Translations under genes and position numbers: made by a program
Shown here: positions 40,801 through 53,492 of the stretch, in pieces
How the letters are laid out: every line of letters begins with the position of its first letter
Position numbering within the stretch: position 1 is the first letter of the stretch
Assembly (NCBI GenBank): GCA_964035795.1
Contig: OZ038325.1
Coordinates: 8,317,698-8,381,697 of the forward strand
Source of the DNA: Pterobdella sp. o SKG-2022
Lineage: Eukaryota; Annelida; Clitellata; Hirudinida; Piscicolidae
Direction of reading: 5' to 3'
DNA: 64,000 nucleotides
The notes under the pieces: model-generated
What the model was told of the DNA's origin: nothing
The model's database searches: none
What the model saw: the letters and a program-made list of their open reading frames with translations, nothing else

Positions 40801-42371
40801 GTGATTTAGACATAACTTAATCCTATTATATTATACTGCTGCACATTTCTTAGTAACTGGAGTTGACAGCAGTCAGCCTAGGTTATTGATACTAGTATAG
40901 TGCAGTGTATAAAGTGAACGATACATATGGGACATCACCATTTTAAAACTGTTTCCCTTTTCACCATCACCACTCTACCACAAACGCCACCAAACCTTCT
41001 CATGCTGGGTATCTCTGGCATAGGTGACCATGTCTGAAGCTGCACCAGGAGATCCTGAACCCAGCATCACCAACCCCATTCCCAAGCCTGCTGCCTCCCC
41101 TGTGTTTGTGTGTGTGTTTGGGTCAAAAAATATTGAGCAAAACCCAAAATTATTATAAGAACCAATAAGTAAAAAAATAAAAATACATATATATGAATGA
41201 AGGCAAACGTTTTGGCTTACAATCCTCCACTCCCTCATTTCAACAAAACCTTAATCCCTTTCACCCCATCAAACATTATTTCCCCAAAATTTCATCCCCT
41301 CAAAACACCACCCGCTCAACACTCACCCGTGACAGCATCATCTTGGAAGAGATTCAACTTCAACTGCTCATAAACATCCTCTCGAGATGTGCCCATGGCC
41401 ACAAGTCCCAAGCCCAGACAGGCTCCATGCCTTACAGCGTCTGTGGTGGCTTCCCGGGCCTGTTCCAGCAGGTAGTCGCTGATCCTGCCACCATGATTGG
41501 CGTGGATGAGGCCTGGAAAGCAAAGGGTTGGTGAGACTTGTTGGAGAGTGGGATATGGCGTTTTAATCGGGATGTGTGTTATCAAGTTGAGTTATTTTAT
41601 GGATGTATGTTGTTCAAAAAGCGTTGTTGTACGTGTGAGCAGCAATGAAACATACACCACCACTAACTCTCCTTACCACACCAACCCCATCATCTCATAT
41701 ACCATACAACCACCTCCTATCGTTCCACCCCTTAGCACCACTCCACACCCAATCCTCCTCCCACACAATTTCCCTCTCTAGAACCCACCAAGAGCATAAA
41801 GACCACCCCCCTCAGAGTATGCAGACCCCCCTGCAGAATCCCTTGGCAGGTATGTAGACATCAGGTGCAAGGCCTCTTTCTCGTGACCCTGGTGGGTGGG
41901 AGGGTTTAATGTGGATGAATTGACATTGTTATGATAAATGAATATATATATCTCCAAGTCTAAGAAGATTTAATTGGATACTACTTATTCATCGTTATTT
42001 TATAATTATTTTCAATTATATTTTTTGAAAATCATTCTCTTTTTCACCAATTTGAAATTTGTTAACCCCCTATCACCCCAAAAAATGACCATCCTAACCA
42101 TCCACCTTATGGATAGCACCCAAAGAGGCAGTAGCTGTAAACTTGGCCCAGTTAGTAGCCCTCCCTAGCCACTCCAAGTTATCCCTGTGAAATACATATC
42201 AATGGGGATAGAACAACTAATAATTAACATCATTCTAAATTTGATTCTATCCTGATATATTGAATAACATATGCGTCACAGAGTAATAAATTCTTTCAAG
42301 AAAAACAACTGAAATGCAGGAAAACAATTTTGATTTAAAAATTATTTCCAAAAAAACACATATTCGTTGAA

Positions 42372-42465
<94 letters not shown>

Positions 42466-45400
42466 ACCTAAGAAACTGGTCACATGTGGTACCAGCCTGC
42501 ATGAATGAATGGCTGATGACTGTGGCGTTGTGGCATATGGAGTTCCTTATAACATCCTGTGTGGATGGTATAGGCAGTGAAATGGACGAATATCGGTATG
42601 ACAACACATAATACATCTGTACTCACCAGCCTATAACCAAACACTCACAAGCACATAACACAACCCCCTTCTAGTATGCCACAATCGTACACACCCACTT
42701 CCCATATACAACACCAACATCCTCTCAACACTCCACCACACGCACCCACCTTGGTATTCTTAAGAATTAGCAGGTCAGTCTGGTTGGATCTAATGAGAAA
42801 CTGTAGATGGAGGGAAATTGTGACATCACCATCAAGGATAGACAAGAGACGGTCTAGTTTGTCTGAGGAAGGTTCGGGGGACTTGGCAGAAGTTGAAGCC
42901 TCTGCGATCTGGTGGAAAGGGTAGTTCAATGTCAAACTCATGCAAGAAAAACTTTTTTGTTCAAGGTAGGTGTTATAAATGATGGCTTAGTGGAATAAAA
43001 GCAGATCACATTGAAAATCAATCAGTCAAAAAGGCATAAAATTAAGATGATAATAAGAAATGATACATGAGACAATAAAATGATACTCAAAAACCTACCT
43101 CCATGGGAGTCTCTGAGGACCTGTTGACAGAGGAAGCAGCACTGACGAACAACTCTGAGCTCCCATCTGCAGTCAACTCCTTCATCTCCCCCTCCTCTGA
43201 TTTGTTCTCACTCACAACTGATTTCACTTCCTTTACTGCTGCTTTAACTTCATCAGCTGGTGTAGCTGAAAGGTTATCATCTGGCGCAACCGTCTTATCA
43301 GATGTTGTAGCAGTTGCCTTATTGGGTGATGCAGCAGCTGGCTTGTTAACTGGAGCAGTAGATGGCTTGAGGGCAGCTTGCACCCTCTGTAGGAACTGCT
43401 GAGTGGCACTCTCATACAGGTCGAAGCCAATCTGATACGCCATCAAAATGGAGTCCTGTGGGAGCATCAAGACTCAAATCATCATACGTTCATCTATCTA
43501 TTCATGCATCTAAATACTGACTCATTCATGCAACCTACTTACATAATACAAAATATAAATGCTGCTATGCGTGTAGCTTTCTTGCATCTTGCAAATGTAT
43601 ACACATATCAAACAAACACACACATAATTATCCAACCCTAACAATAATTATAATGATAATTTGTATAGCGCCAAAGCAAGCAACTGAGGCGCAATGCAAC
43701 CTACCTGATTCTTATTGAGCAGCTTTTCCAAAATGGCTGCCACTTGTAGTGGTTCATCAAGGAAGATTAAACACTGTTTGGTATTGAAAAGCTTTAAGCA
43801 CATAGAAAATTTAAAAAATCAAAATTTTGTAAGACATTTTTATCACCCCCAATCACATCCCAACTACAACAATTACTGATCCTGCTTTACCATGGCAAAC
43901 CTCACCTCACCACTCCACTAACCTGACAAACAGAGATATAGTCTGGTGTTGCAAGATTGTTGTACAACTTCACCAAACACGACAACACCTACACCAATTA
44001 TTTAAAAAATTATAACCCTGCAATTGTGATATGTATATTAGTATATTCATTATCATCATCATCATCCTCATACTCACCTGTATTTGGAAATGCCTGCTTT
44101 GAATAAGAGACAGACTCACCTTGAATGCATATGACAACATACCTTCCACGTCGTCCTAGGAGGCATCCAAGTATATTAATGACTTAAGTGTAATAAAAAG
44201 GTGTTTGGAAAGTAGTAGTATTAGTATACAAACCACATAACACTACATCACAATAGTTCATCTCATCACACCCAGACTCACGGCATCACAATAACCCACC
44301 CCACATCTCAACACACTACCCCCCACCCACAGATTCCAAGATGGCTCTTTCAAACATATCCATTCTTCTACATTCTAATGCAATCCCTACAGTCTGTTGG
44401 GTATCATGACTATATTGATTGGAATGCACAAAAACCATGAACTCACATCATCAATCTGCCTACACAAATCTCATCACATCATCCATCTTAATACTCCTCT
44501 CACCCTTCATCCACAAACCACACTACCTCTCTTCACAAACCATACCCTCCATCTGCGGCCCCATCTACCCTCACACACCACTCAAACCCCTATCTACCCA
44601 TCTAAACCACCAATCTCCAAACCACTCACATGTTTATATTGCCTGGCAGCCAAGCACTTGTTGAACATCTGGTTGATGAGCGACTCTAGGGAGGCATCCA
44701 CAGATGAGTTGGATGACCTCAGATTGATGTAGCGATCGATGCACTTCTCTGAGGTGGCAGCACATTATTGTCTTCCTCATCATTATGTTAGCATCTTTAC
44801 CATCATCATCATCTCTTTTTTATCTTACTCATCATCAACATTATTTTAATATTTTTCTGATGATCATTAGTTCCATCAATACTACCAATTTTTTTCATTT
44901 CAATTATTTCATACCATCAACCTTTCATTCATGACATTCTAAGACACACTTACAGGAAAACAGCTGAACACACAAACTCACCAAGAATAGTCTGCCCATA
45001 CTCTGAAGCTTGGTGTGCTGTGAAGTTCTTACCAGCACACAAGGCGTAAGATAAGGACTCCTCGAAAGCCCCCAAGTGGTAAAAGACCTTTTGTTATTTT
45101 TATTATTAATTTATTGATTTTTTTTCTTAATGATTGTTATTATTATTTTTTTTTGATTATTAATAATATTATTATGGCATTATTAGTTCAAACCAAATTT
45201 TATAAATATTATTAATATGTAATTGTTATTATCATCATCACCTTATTGCTATTATTGTAAGTATAAATTTATTATTATTGTTTTTATTAATATTCTCACT
45301 TTGGAGGCAACAAGAGCAGCCAATGACTGGTGCTTGAAGCTTGGATCCTCATATAACATTTCTCTGATGAGTGTTGATAATTATGAGAAAATAATGATGA

Positions 45401-45961
45401 GAGTGGGTGTTATATATATAATCATAATACAAATAATAATATAAAATTATAAAAAAAACAATAAAAATGCTATGAAATCATTTAGAATGAATGATTTTAT
45501 CATATTATATAGAAAATACTGAATATATATCATTTCATATAAGAAAAACTGAGAGTTACATTTTGGTGACATATTCCGAGATCTCAGGCCAGAAAGAATC
45601 CACCACCTCATTCAGACGATTCAAAGCAAAATACTTGAAAAAACGATTTAAATAATTTTTATATTTAACTTGACATTTATTTTTAATTAATTAAATTTAT
45701 TACTATTATTAATTCAGAAAGAAAAGTTTTGTTAGTAAAAAATTCACATTTAGAGGCAATGTACCTTTAAATCAGGGTCTTTTTCATCTAGCATGGCAAT
45801 AATGCCAGCTGAAAATGTATATAATTGAAATTACGTTTGTATGATATTGATTAATGACTGTGTGCTTTTATGTAATTCAAGTGGAAAATGTTTTAGAAAA
45901 TGTGAAATTATAAACTAAATATTATGTCTAAGATTAATTTACCGGCTGAAGTTATATTCAT
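37857..45961 (-). CDS. PSMD1: 26S proteasome non-ATPase regulatory subunit 1 (Rpn2)
   Basis: Largest scaffold subunit of the 19S base; it binds Rpn13 and organises the lid-base contact. Exons (minus, approximate): 45961 (MNITSA), 45808 ([15 protein letters not shown]), 45630 ([19 protein letters not shown]), 45355 (SLAALVASK), 45090, 44747, 44390 ([18 protein letters not shown]), 44160, 43985, 43775 (CLIFLDEP), 43455-43100, 42910-42750 ([20 protein letters not shown]), 42558-42468, 42187, 41893, 41510, 41100, 40784, 40485-40278, 40140-39944 and 39762. The PC-repeat toroid includes [20 protein letters not shown] and [14 protein letters not shown]. From 39395 come [10 protein letters not shown] and [21 protein letters not shown] Lys/Glu-rich segment (38930-38500) precedes the C-terminus [10 protein letters not shown], the Rpn13-binding tail, and the stop at 37857-37859. 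The exon at 43455-43100 has an Ala/Ser/Thr-rich variable loop. The order and content match animal PSMD1 throughout. Confidence 0.96.
42374..42463 (-). repeat. (GT)n array at a PSMD1 splice donor
   Basis: Minus strand: the exon encoding TTCDQFLR ends CTTAG at 42468 and the intron reads GTACGTGTGTGTGTG. The dinucleotide run starts four bases into the intron. Confidence 0.92.
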
Positions 45962-46285
45962 CCTCATTTCGTATCAGAAGTTATTTGATTCTATGAAATT
46001 AACGCAAACTCATATAAACAATACAAAGAATAGCTACTCAAAATATAAATAAAAATTATTTTTAATTCAAGTTTAAACAATATATTTTTGATTAAAAAAA
46101 TTGGAATTTGTTTAAATTAAAAATTGATATTCATTTAAAAAACAAACTTCATCAATACATAGATGTAATCGCAATGATTATTTGATTTTTAAAAGCTGTA
46201 AAATATATAAAAATTCATGCCTATGTTCATTTATAAGGACCAGTTTTGTCTATAATGTTTTTTTTCAATTTTGAAATCAAGCAAA
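45962..46285. promoter_or_regulatory. Bidirectional promoter region of PSMD1 and MGAT1
   Basis: Only 324 bp separate the two divergent start codons, including both 5' UTRs. The sequence is AT-rich and I do not see a clear TATA box or named transcription factor site. Shared regulation is an inference from spacing. Confidence 0.55.
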
Positions 46286-49200
46286 ATGAGGAAGAGAAAA
46301 ATTCTCATTTTAATACTCTTTGCAGCCTTTTTTCAGTTTTTCTCCTACTTTTATAGTAGTGTAAAAAGTTTTAATGTTTCTCCGCTCACAAAAGTGAGAT
46401 TTTTTAAATGATTTTCATTTTTAATAATATTTTGAATAATTGTTTTTTTACAACTTAATCTATTTCAGGGCTCAGAATTGAAATCTGTAAAGGAGGGTTA
46501 GTTTTATAAATAAACTACAAGTCAAAGTTCCAAAATATAAATCAAAAATTTTTTCACTCATTTAAACCAACCAATAACTGAATTCTCAACAGTGAATAAG
46601 TCATTTTCAACTGCTCGTGTCAATAGATCTCTCATCATTCCAGTTCTCATACTTGCCTACAACAGACCTTCTGTCACCAAATGTATCCAATCTGTTCTCA
46701 CGTTGGTTTTTATTTATTAGCATGAATATTTTATGTACAGCAAGCTTTTCAAACCACAATAGCATCATTCTCATGAGTGTTACTATCAGTTTCATTATTA
46801 TCATTATTCTACATCATTATCTACAACCACCAAAAACATCAAACCTCCAGAGCTCGACCTTCAGCCAAAACCTTCCCCATCATAGTATCCCAGGATGGCT
46901 TCGACAATCCCACTCAAAAAGCCATCCAGGCTTTTCCTGACATCTACTTCATCAGGGTTTGTGAACTATTGTTTATGTTTATTGCATTTATCTGAGTGTG
47001 ATTTTTTTTTTTCTTTTTTTTACCCCGAGCACCCTAGTCTTGTTGGGTGCTCTTCATGTCCCCATCAAGATTGTCCAGTTGTCGAGAAGCTCAGCCGCTC
47101 TCATGGAGGCGGTCCACAGACTCTCGGGGCCCAATGTGGTACTTATTTTGGGGCAGGTGAAGAGGTGAGGGGTGTCGTGAATGTGTGTTTGGCAGAGTGG
47201 GCATGAAGGTGAGGGATGAGATGAGGGTGAAATTTTGTTGAGGTATGAGAGGATGAAAGGTGATTTATTTGTTCTGATTTGGGTGAGTGTGGAGGTCTAG
47301 GGTGGTTTTTGATTCATGAATGGGTGGGGATTGTTTGCTGAGGATTTTGTTGTGAGTGGATGATATGTAGTCATGAATTATTTTTGTGTGTATGGTTTTC
47401 ATGTTGTTTTTTATTTGTGTGTGAGAGGTGGTCTGGGTAGAGGAGGGTATGTTTAGGGTGTAGTTGATGTTGTTGTTGAATGTGGATTGTTTTTTGTATC
47501 TGGGATGGGCTTCTTGTGTGGTGAGTGGGTGTAGGGGATGAGTGGGGTGGGAGGCTTTTTGTGTGAGTTGTGATGCGTGAAGTTTGAGATGGTTTTGGAG
47601 TGGAAAGATTTTAATCTCTGAGTGGAGGTGTTGGGTGTTGGTGTCTAGGGTGCAGCCAGTGATTGTTCTCAAGGCTGCGTTTTGGATTTTTTGGAGTTTG
47701 TTGAGGGAGATGGATGAGATGATGGGTGACCAGATGTTGTTGGCGTATTCGATGATGGGAAGGAGTAATGTTTTGTATGAGGTGATGAGTGTTTCTTTGC
47801 TTTTTCCCCAGTGTGTTGATGTGAGGAGTTTTAGGAGATTGAGTGTTTTTTTTGCTTTAGTGATGGTGTTGTCTGTGTGGGTGGAGTATTTTAGTTTGGG
47901 GTCAAAAGTTAAGCCAAGGATGGTAGGGTTGAAGGTGGTGGGGATGGGAATGTTGTTGATGTGGATGTTTAGGGGTTTGTTATATTCTGATGGGTCTGGG
48001 GTCATGAGAGTTGATGTGGTTTTGGTAGGGTTGATTTGTAAGTTGTTATTGTGAGCCCATGTGTGTATTTCATTGAGGTATGGGAGGAGGTTCTGGGTGG
48101 CTGTGTTGATGTTGGGGTGGGATGATGTTATGGTGATGTCGTCTGCGTAGGTGATGAGGTTGAGTGAGCTGATTTTGGGGAGTGGTATGTCTGAGAGTTT
48201 CATGTTGAAGAAGGTGGGTTATAGGACGCCCCCTTGGGGGACACCTGCTTTGATGTTTGCGTGTTTTGATGTGTGATTGTTGTATGAGGTGTATAGTCGG
48301 CGGCCTTTTAGGTAGTTGGCCAGGAATTTGATTATTGTTGTAGGAATGTGGGTGTTGTGTATTTTGTGGATGAGTTGGTGGATGTTGACCGTGTTGAATC
48401 TGAGTGTGAGATAAAAGTTCTGCAGTCTATAATGATATTTTTAATTATATTATATTGTAATGAAAAACATCAAATGAAAGGAATTTTTAATACATTTATT
48501 GAGCATCCTTTTATTATATTATATTAAAAGTATTACTTCATTTTGGAATGCTTATTTGATTTTGAATAATTACATAATCAAGAAACTGAATTATTAAGAA
48601 TATGAGGTCTTTTCATAAGAATTGAAGTTTGAAGTCAGCAATATCTCAATTATAATTCAATCCAAACGTTTACCAACCTGCAAAGTGGCATCTCTTAAAA
48701 GCTAGAAATTGCGTAACAAAGTTTTCTAATCAGTTCAATGACCCATATATTTAACCAATCTATTGTCATACACACATCACACTATTGATCACATAATTAC
48801 AAGCACCTGATAGTGTGTGAGGAAGGTGATATTGATTTATGATCAATGCTCTGAATCTTCATCGCTCTATCATCTCTATTCGCCTGCTTGTGTAACGATA
48901 TAAAGCCATTAATCATCAATAATAAAAATAATAATGATAATAATAAGAATTATTATTTTTATTATTATAGGCGTGCCGCAGGGCTCCGTTCTGGGACCAA
49001 TCCTCTTTTCTCTTTATACATCACCCACGTGTAGCATTATTGTACAGCACGACTTGCTTTTTCACCAGTTCGCTGATGACATCACTCTTTTCACCGGAGT
49101 CTCTCACCCAGATCCTAGCCCCACTCTCCTTAAATTATCCAGTTGTCTTTCCGCTCTAAACTCCTGGTTTTCCTAAAGCCAACCGAAACTAAACCCTACT

Positions 49201-52200
49201 AAGATTGAGGTGATGTTTGTCGGCAGCTCTCGTCTTCTAGCAAAATACAATCTCCCTTCTGTGATAACTCTCGACGGCACCACACTTCCTATATCTTCCA
49301 AGCTCAAAATCTTAGGTGTCACCTTAGATTCAAATTTGAACTTTAATCACTTTATTTTTCAAATAATCCTATCTTCCAATTTTCATGTCTATGCCATAAA
49401 ACAAGTACGCAAATTCTTACCTCTTTCCACTGCTAATACCCTTTTTATCTCACTAGTTCTTTCCAGATTGGACTACTGTAATTCTCTGTTTTGCGGGCAG
49501 CCAAACTATCTTTTATGCAAACTTCAAGCCCTCCAAAACCACGCGGCCAAGACGGTTCTTCAAGCTGATTATTTCAGCTCTCCCAGCGACTGTCTTGATC
49601 GTTTGCACTGGTTACCTGTCTCCCAAAGATGCAAGTTTAAATTACTTTGGCTCATTGCATGCACTCTCAAGCTTGAACAACCTGCTTATCTTTTTGATCT
49701 TTTGTCAATCAGACACACACGTCAACCACTCAGATCCTTGGACTCTGGTCTTCAGCTTCATCAACCTGTTCCTTCAGGCTTGTTTACTAGTCGCTCTTTT
49801 TCTCACCAGGCTCCACGTCTGTGGAATTCACTTCCTTCTAACTTGCGCTCATCGCCTTCTCTCATAAACTTTCGCAAACTTTTGAAAACTCACTTATACC
49901 ATAAACATTCCCAGTCATAATCTCTTACAAACCTTGAGCGCCTCTGAAGCAATCTTGAATTGATAACTGTGTGCTATAAAAATCTTAATAATAATAATAA
50001 TTATTATTATTGAAAGATCATTACCAACACCATGCAGCAAACCAACCAAACTGACTACCCACTGCCAACGAAAAAGAAGAAACTACAGGCATATTTTCAT
50101 CTTTCTAGGTTCTTTATCATGATTTATATTATTGCTATTATTGACAAGGTTAAACGCAAAGTTATTTTTTCTGCATACCACTATTTTCGAAATTATGCTA
50201 CTATAGTATCCATAATCTAGATTGACTTCTGTTAAGCCCAGCTACTGAGAAATCACAGCAGTATAATCTAATTAGATAAAATATTCCTGAAAATGTTCCA
50301 AAAGGCCTTCATGACACAACAGAAAACACAGGGAAAACATTCAGATCATCTGCTTGACATGGTTCAAGGGTTTTATGATAAGGATTTTCAATATTTATAA
50401 TGATATTGACCTTTAATGATAAAAATGATACGGATAATGAAGAGAGCTTGAATTGATAAGGGGCGTTTGTAAGAAGGTCGTCAATAGCTGTATTTATCTA
50501 TTATTTCATCATTGTTCGGAGTTGATTTTAAATGCATTCAACGAACCAAACGAGACTTTGAGCTTACAAATCTCATACCAAAGGGTGCTTCAATGGAATA
50601 AAATAAACATATTAATGAAAATAGAATTTTAAAAAATTCGCACAAAAATGCGAATATAATCTGGTTTAATCTTATAAGAAATCGAAACTAACCTTAATCT
50701 GTACACTGTCGATACATCGCCTCACCAGATGTTCACGGACCACCACCCAGTAAGGGAGCTGTTAGATCGACAGTATACATCGTGAATTTGGGGCAAAACG
50801 CCCCTGTTTCTAATAGAAAATTTTTTCATTCTTCTATTTGTTTAGCAAACTATTTTTTTCAACATTCCCCCATTATTGTCTATATTTTAAAATATATTTT
50901 CATTTATGTTTTTTTGATTACGTCACCACTCTGCCACCATAAATGACGTTCGAATTTCAATCATTTCATCCTCATTACATCGATGATTTAATTGTTCATG
51001 GCGCGAATAATTAAGCCTCGCATTAACATAGCGTTGGTTCATCAAAATAAAAAAATCAGTCGCTGCAAAATGAAATCAATGTAAATAAAAAGGCTTGCCG
51101 TTATTAATTTTATCAATATAATCCATTATGTGTATTGTTTTAATATTAAAGCTAATATTTTAAAATTATTATTTATTATTATTATTATTGCTATTATTAT
51201 CATTACAGACACTACAAGTGGGCGCTAAACCAGGTTTTCCGAGTTTTCAACTTCACAGCTTGCATCATAGTGGAAGGTGGTCTCATCAATTTTTACGCTT
51301 GTCCCATTGGTCTATAAGTATCCCTATCATTTATTTCATTAGGTTATATTAATAGCATTTTAAATATGGGTGCGGCTACGTCATGGTTATGACGTCGATA
51401 GCCTGATAAATGAGAATATTATTAATATTGTTATTTCCGTGATGATTATTATCAATTTTATTTTTTTGTTAATTTTGTTATAAACGATAGTAATAATATA
51501 ATATTTATACTAGTTTCACCCACCCACCTATCTCACCACCAACCCCCGGCAGACGACCTCGAAGTAAGTCAGGATTTCTTTGAGTACATGCTGGCTACCC
51601 ACGACCTCTTACAGACCGACCCCTCCCTCTACTGTGTCTCAGCCTGGAATGATAATGGCAAGATGAATCTGATTGATTACAAATCGCCCGGTTTGTTGCT
51701 ATGTGGTTGCTTGATTGGTGGATCGATAAATGAGTTTATAAATAGATATTGATATAGCAATATAGATAAATTGATTAATGGAGAGTTAGATAAACTGACA
51801 GATAGACAGATAGATACACAGACAATCAAAACCACCCACAGAGCTGATCCACAGGACAGACTTCTTCCCTGGACTGGGCTGGATGCTGACTAGAAAATTG
51901 TGGCTGGAGTTCGACCCTAAGTGGCCTGATGGGTTGGTAGCCAGATGCATAGTGATCTATAATACCATCATCTACCCCTCGTTTCAACTACCTCCCACCA
52001 CCATTCATGACTTAAATATCACCACCTTTTATCTTGCCTTAACCACCTTCTTTCACCACTGATAGATTCTGGGACGATTGGATGAGAGCAGAAGAGAACA
52101 GGAAAGGGCGTATGTGTTTGAGGCCTGAGGTCTCAAGGACAAGCAACTTTGGAATCAAGGGTGTCAGCAAGTGAGTGTGGCGCTACTAGGACTGTGGTCT

Positions 52201-53492
52201 GTTTTTTTGGGTTAATGTGTGTTTTTTATGAAATCACATCTACACACAGCGGCCTGCACTTCAAGGATTTCCTGGGCAAAATAATAAAATATAGTGGCTT
52301 TGTTCCATTCACAAAAAAAGACCTGTCATACTTGCAATTAGTTAGTGTCATTGCCTACCTACTTACCTACCTACCTACCTACCTACCTACCTACCTACCT
52401 ACCTACCTACCTACCTACCTACCTACCTACCTACCTACCTACCTACCTACCTACCTACCTACCTACCTACCTACCTACCTACCTACCTACCTACCTACCT
52501 ACCTACCTACCTACCTACCTACCTACCTACCTACCTACCTACCTACCTACCTACCTACCTACCTACCTACCTACCTACCTACCTACCTACCTACCTACCT
52601 ACCTACCTACCTACCTACCTACCTACCTACCTACCTACCTACCTACCTACCTACCTACCTACCTACCTACCTACCTACCTACCTACCTACCTACCTACCT
52701 ACCTACCTACCTACCTACCTACCTACCTACCTACCTACCTACCTACCTACCTACCTACCTACCTACCTACCTACCTACCTACCTACCTACCTACCTACCT
52801 ACCTACCTACCTACCTACCTACCTACCTACCTACCTACCTACCTACCTACCTACCTACCTACCTACCTACCTACCTACCTACCTACCTACCTACCTACCT
52901 ACCTACCTACCTACCTACCTACCTACCTACCTACCTCACATACTTTCAGGATGTTTACGAAGAAAATCTGTTACGTCACGCTTACAGCAGCAAGCTCGTA
53001 TCAGAAGATGTAACGTCCTTCCAAAGTAAGCTCAAGGCTAACTCCAGTAACTATCCCGAGGACAGTTACAGATTCCAGTACTTTGACCAGACATCTTTTC
53101 GTAATATTGCCAAATATTTAGGCATTATGTCTGATCATAAGGTTGGTTGAGGTGAATATGGAATGAGGTGTTGGTGGGATGTTTGTGGGCGGTATGTTGA
53201 ACCAGATGTTTCAATAGGCTAGTTTTTGCCTTAAAAATAGCGTTTTGTTTTTTATCATTCAACATTAAATTTTAATAAAAGCATAAAGTTTGAAATTTTT
53301 ATGTAAATAGAGTAAATCTAGCCACCGTATAAATATGGCTTCTATTAATTTTAACATATTTCAAATATGATTGGTCAGAGTGGAATCACGAGGACCGCCT
53401 ACAGAGGAGTCATACGAATCATATATCTAGAAAAAACTATTTATATCGCACCTCCCTATGATTGGCGGGGATACGACGTCAGATGGAAGTGA
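46286..53492 (+). CDS. MGAT1: N-acetylglucosaminyltransferase I (GnT-I)
   Basis: Golgi enzyme that adds GlcNAc to Man5GlcNAc2, opening the path to hybrid and complex N-glycans. Twelve exons with agreeing phases total 1170 bases (389 residues): 46286-46393, 46469-46496, 46644-46701, 46851-46956, 50038-50108, 51209-51276, 51553-51690, 51842-51932, 52066-52170, 52250-52340, 52950-53141 and 53379-53492. Exon 1 gives a type II signal anchor ([19 protein letters not shown]). Then [29 protein letters not shown], the metal-binding EDD motif in [50 protein letters not shown], and the C-terminal [13 protein letters not shown]. The stem is shorter than the vertebrate one (about 445 residues in human). 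Intron 4 (3.1 kb) holds two LINE remnants, intron 5 a structured-RNA candidate and intron 10 a pure CTAC array. All coding exons look intact. Confidence 0.96.
47000..48425 (-). mobile_element. LINE remnant with RT YADD box, antisense in MGAT1 intron 4
   Basis: Minus strand. RT blocks read [32 protein letters not shown], then a stop codon, then [13 protein letters not shown] with the catalytic YADD. The frame continues through [15 protein letters not shown] and [15 protein letters not shown]. After a frameshift near 47290 it gives [18 protein letters not shown], the Cys/His knuckle common at LINE ORF2 C-termini. A further stop and an A-rich tail (about 47010-47030, T-rich on plus) follow. It is 5'-truncated at about 48425. 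The stop and the frameshift make it inactive. Confidence 0.92.
48970..50000 (+). mobile_element. CR1/L2-like LINE remnant in MGAT1 intron 4
   Basis: Plus strand. It begins abruptly at [16 protein letters not shown] (5' truncation) and continues with [11 protein letters not shown]. One stop codon (TAA at about 49174) is followed by [71 protein letters not shown] and a stop at 49918-49920. This C-terminal series is typical of CR1/L2/Rex1-like elements. The 3' end, GCGCCTCTGAAG...GTGTGCTATAAAAATC, grades into an (AAT)n tail, as in elements that end in a microsatellite. Inactive as it stands. Confidence 0.93.
50695..50815 (+). ncRNA. Candidate structured small RNA (Sm-class-like)
   Basis: In MGAT1 intron 5. 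TGTACACTGTCGAT (50700-50713) pairs with ATCGACAGTATACA (50766-50779) in 13 of 14 positions. Inside, ACATC (50714-50718) pairs with GATGT (50728-50732). After the outer stem comes GAATTTGG (50784-50791), which fits the Sm-site pattern, then a perfect hairpin GGGGC-AAAAC-GCCCC (50790-50804). GTTTCTAATAGAAAA follows, loosely like the snRNA 3' box. A GTAAGG donor-like sequence lies at 50750. The order resembles Sm-class RNAs such as spliced leaders, but no sequence match is known to me. It could instead be a small inverted-repeat transposon. Confidence 0.3.
51374..51403. repeat. Short inverted repeat
   Basis: GGCTACGTCAT (51374-51384) and ATGACGT plus TAGCC pair around a four-base loop, with a short bulge on the 3' side. 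It lies in MGAT1 intron 6. No function is evident. Confidence 0.5.
52365..52936 (+). repeat. Perfect (CTAC)143 array in MGAT1 intron 10
   Basis: 572 bases of uninterrupted ACCT/CTAC units fill nearly all of the 609-bp intron between 52341 and 52949. The intron is 203 codons long and has no stop in the frame of exons 10 and 11. Confidence 0.97.

Noticed and set aside
43103..43402. Plus-strand Ser/Ala-rich frame
   Set aside because: It is antisense to a PSMD1 exon whose protein is clearly recognisable.
47584..48054. 156-codon plus-strand frame opposite the LINE RT
   Set aside because: It is the antisense shadow of the minus-strand reverse-transcriptase frame.
52345..53013. Separate Tyr-Leu-Pro-Thr repeat protein starting inside the CTAC array
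   Set aside because: The array sits between two confirmed MGAT1 exons with good splice sites. Its openness is treated as a retained-intron question, not an independent gene.
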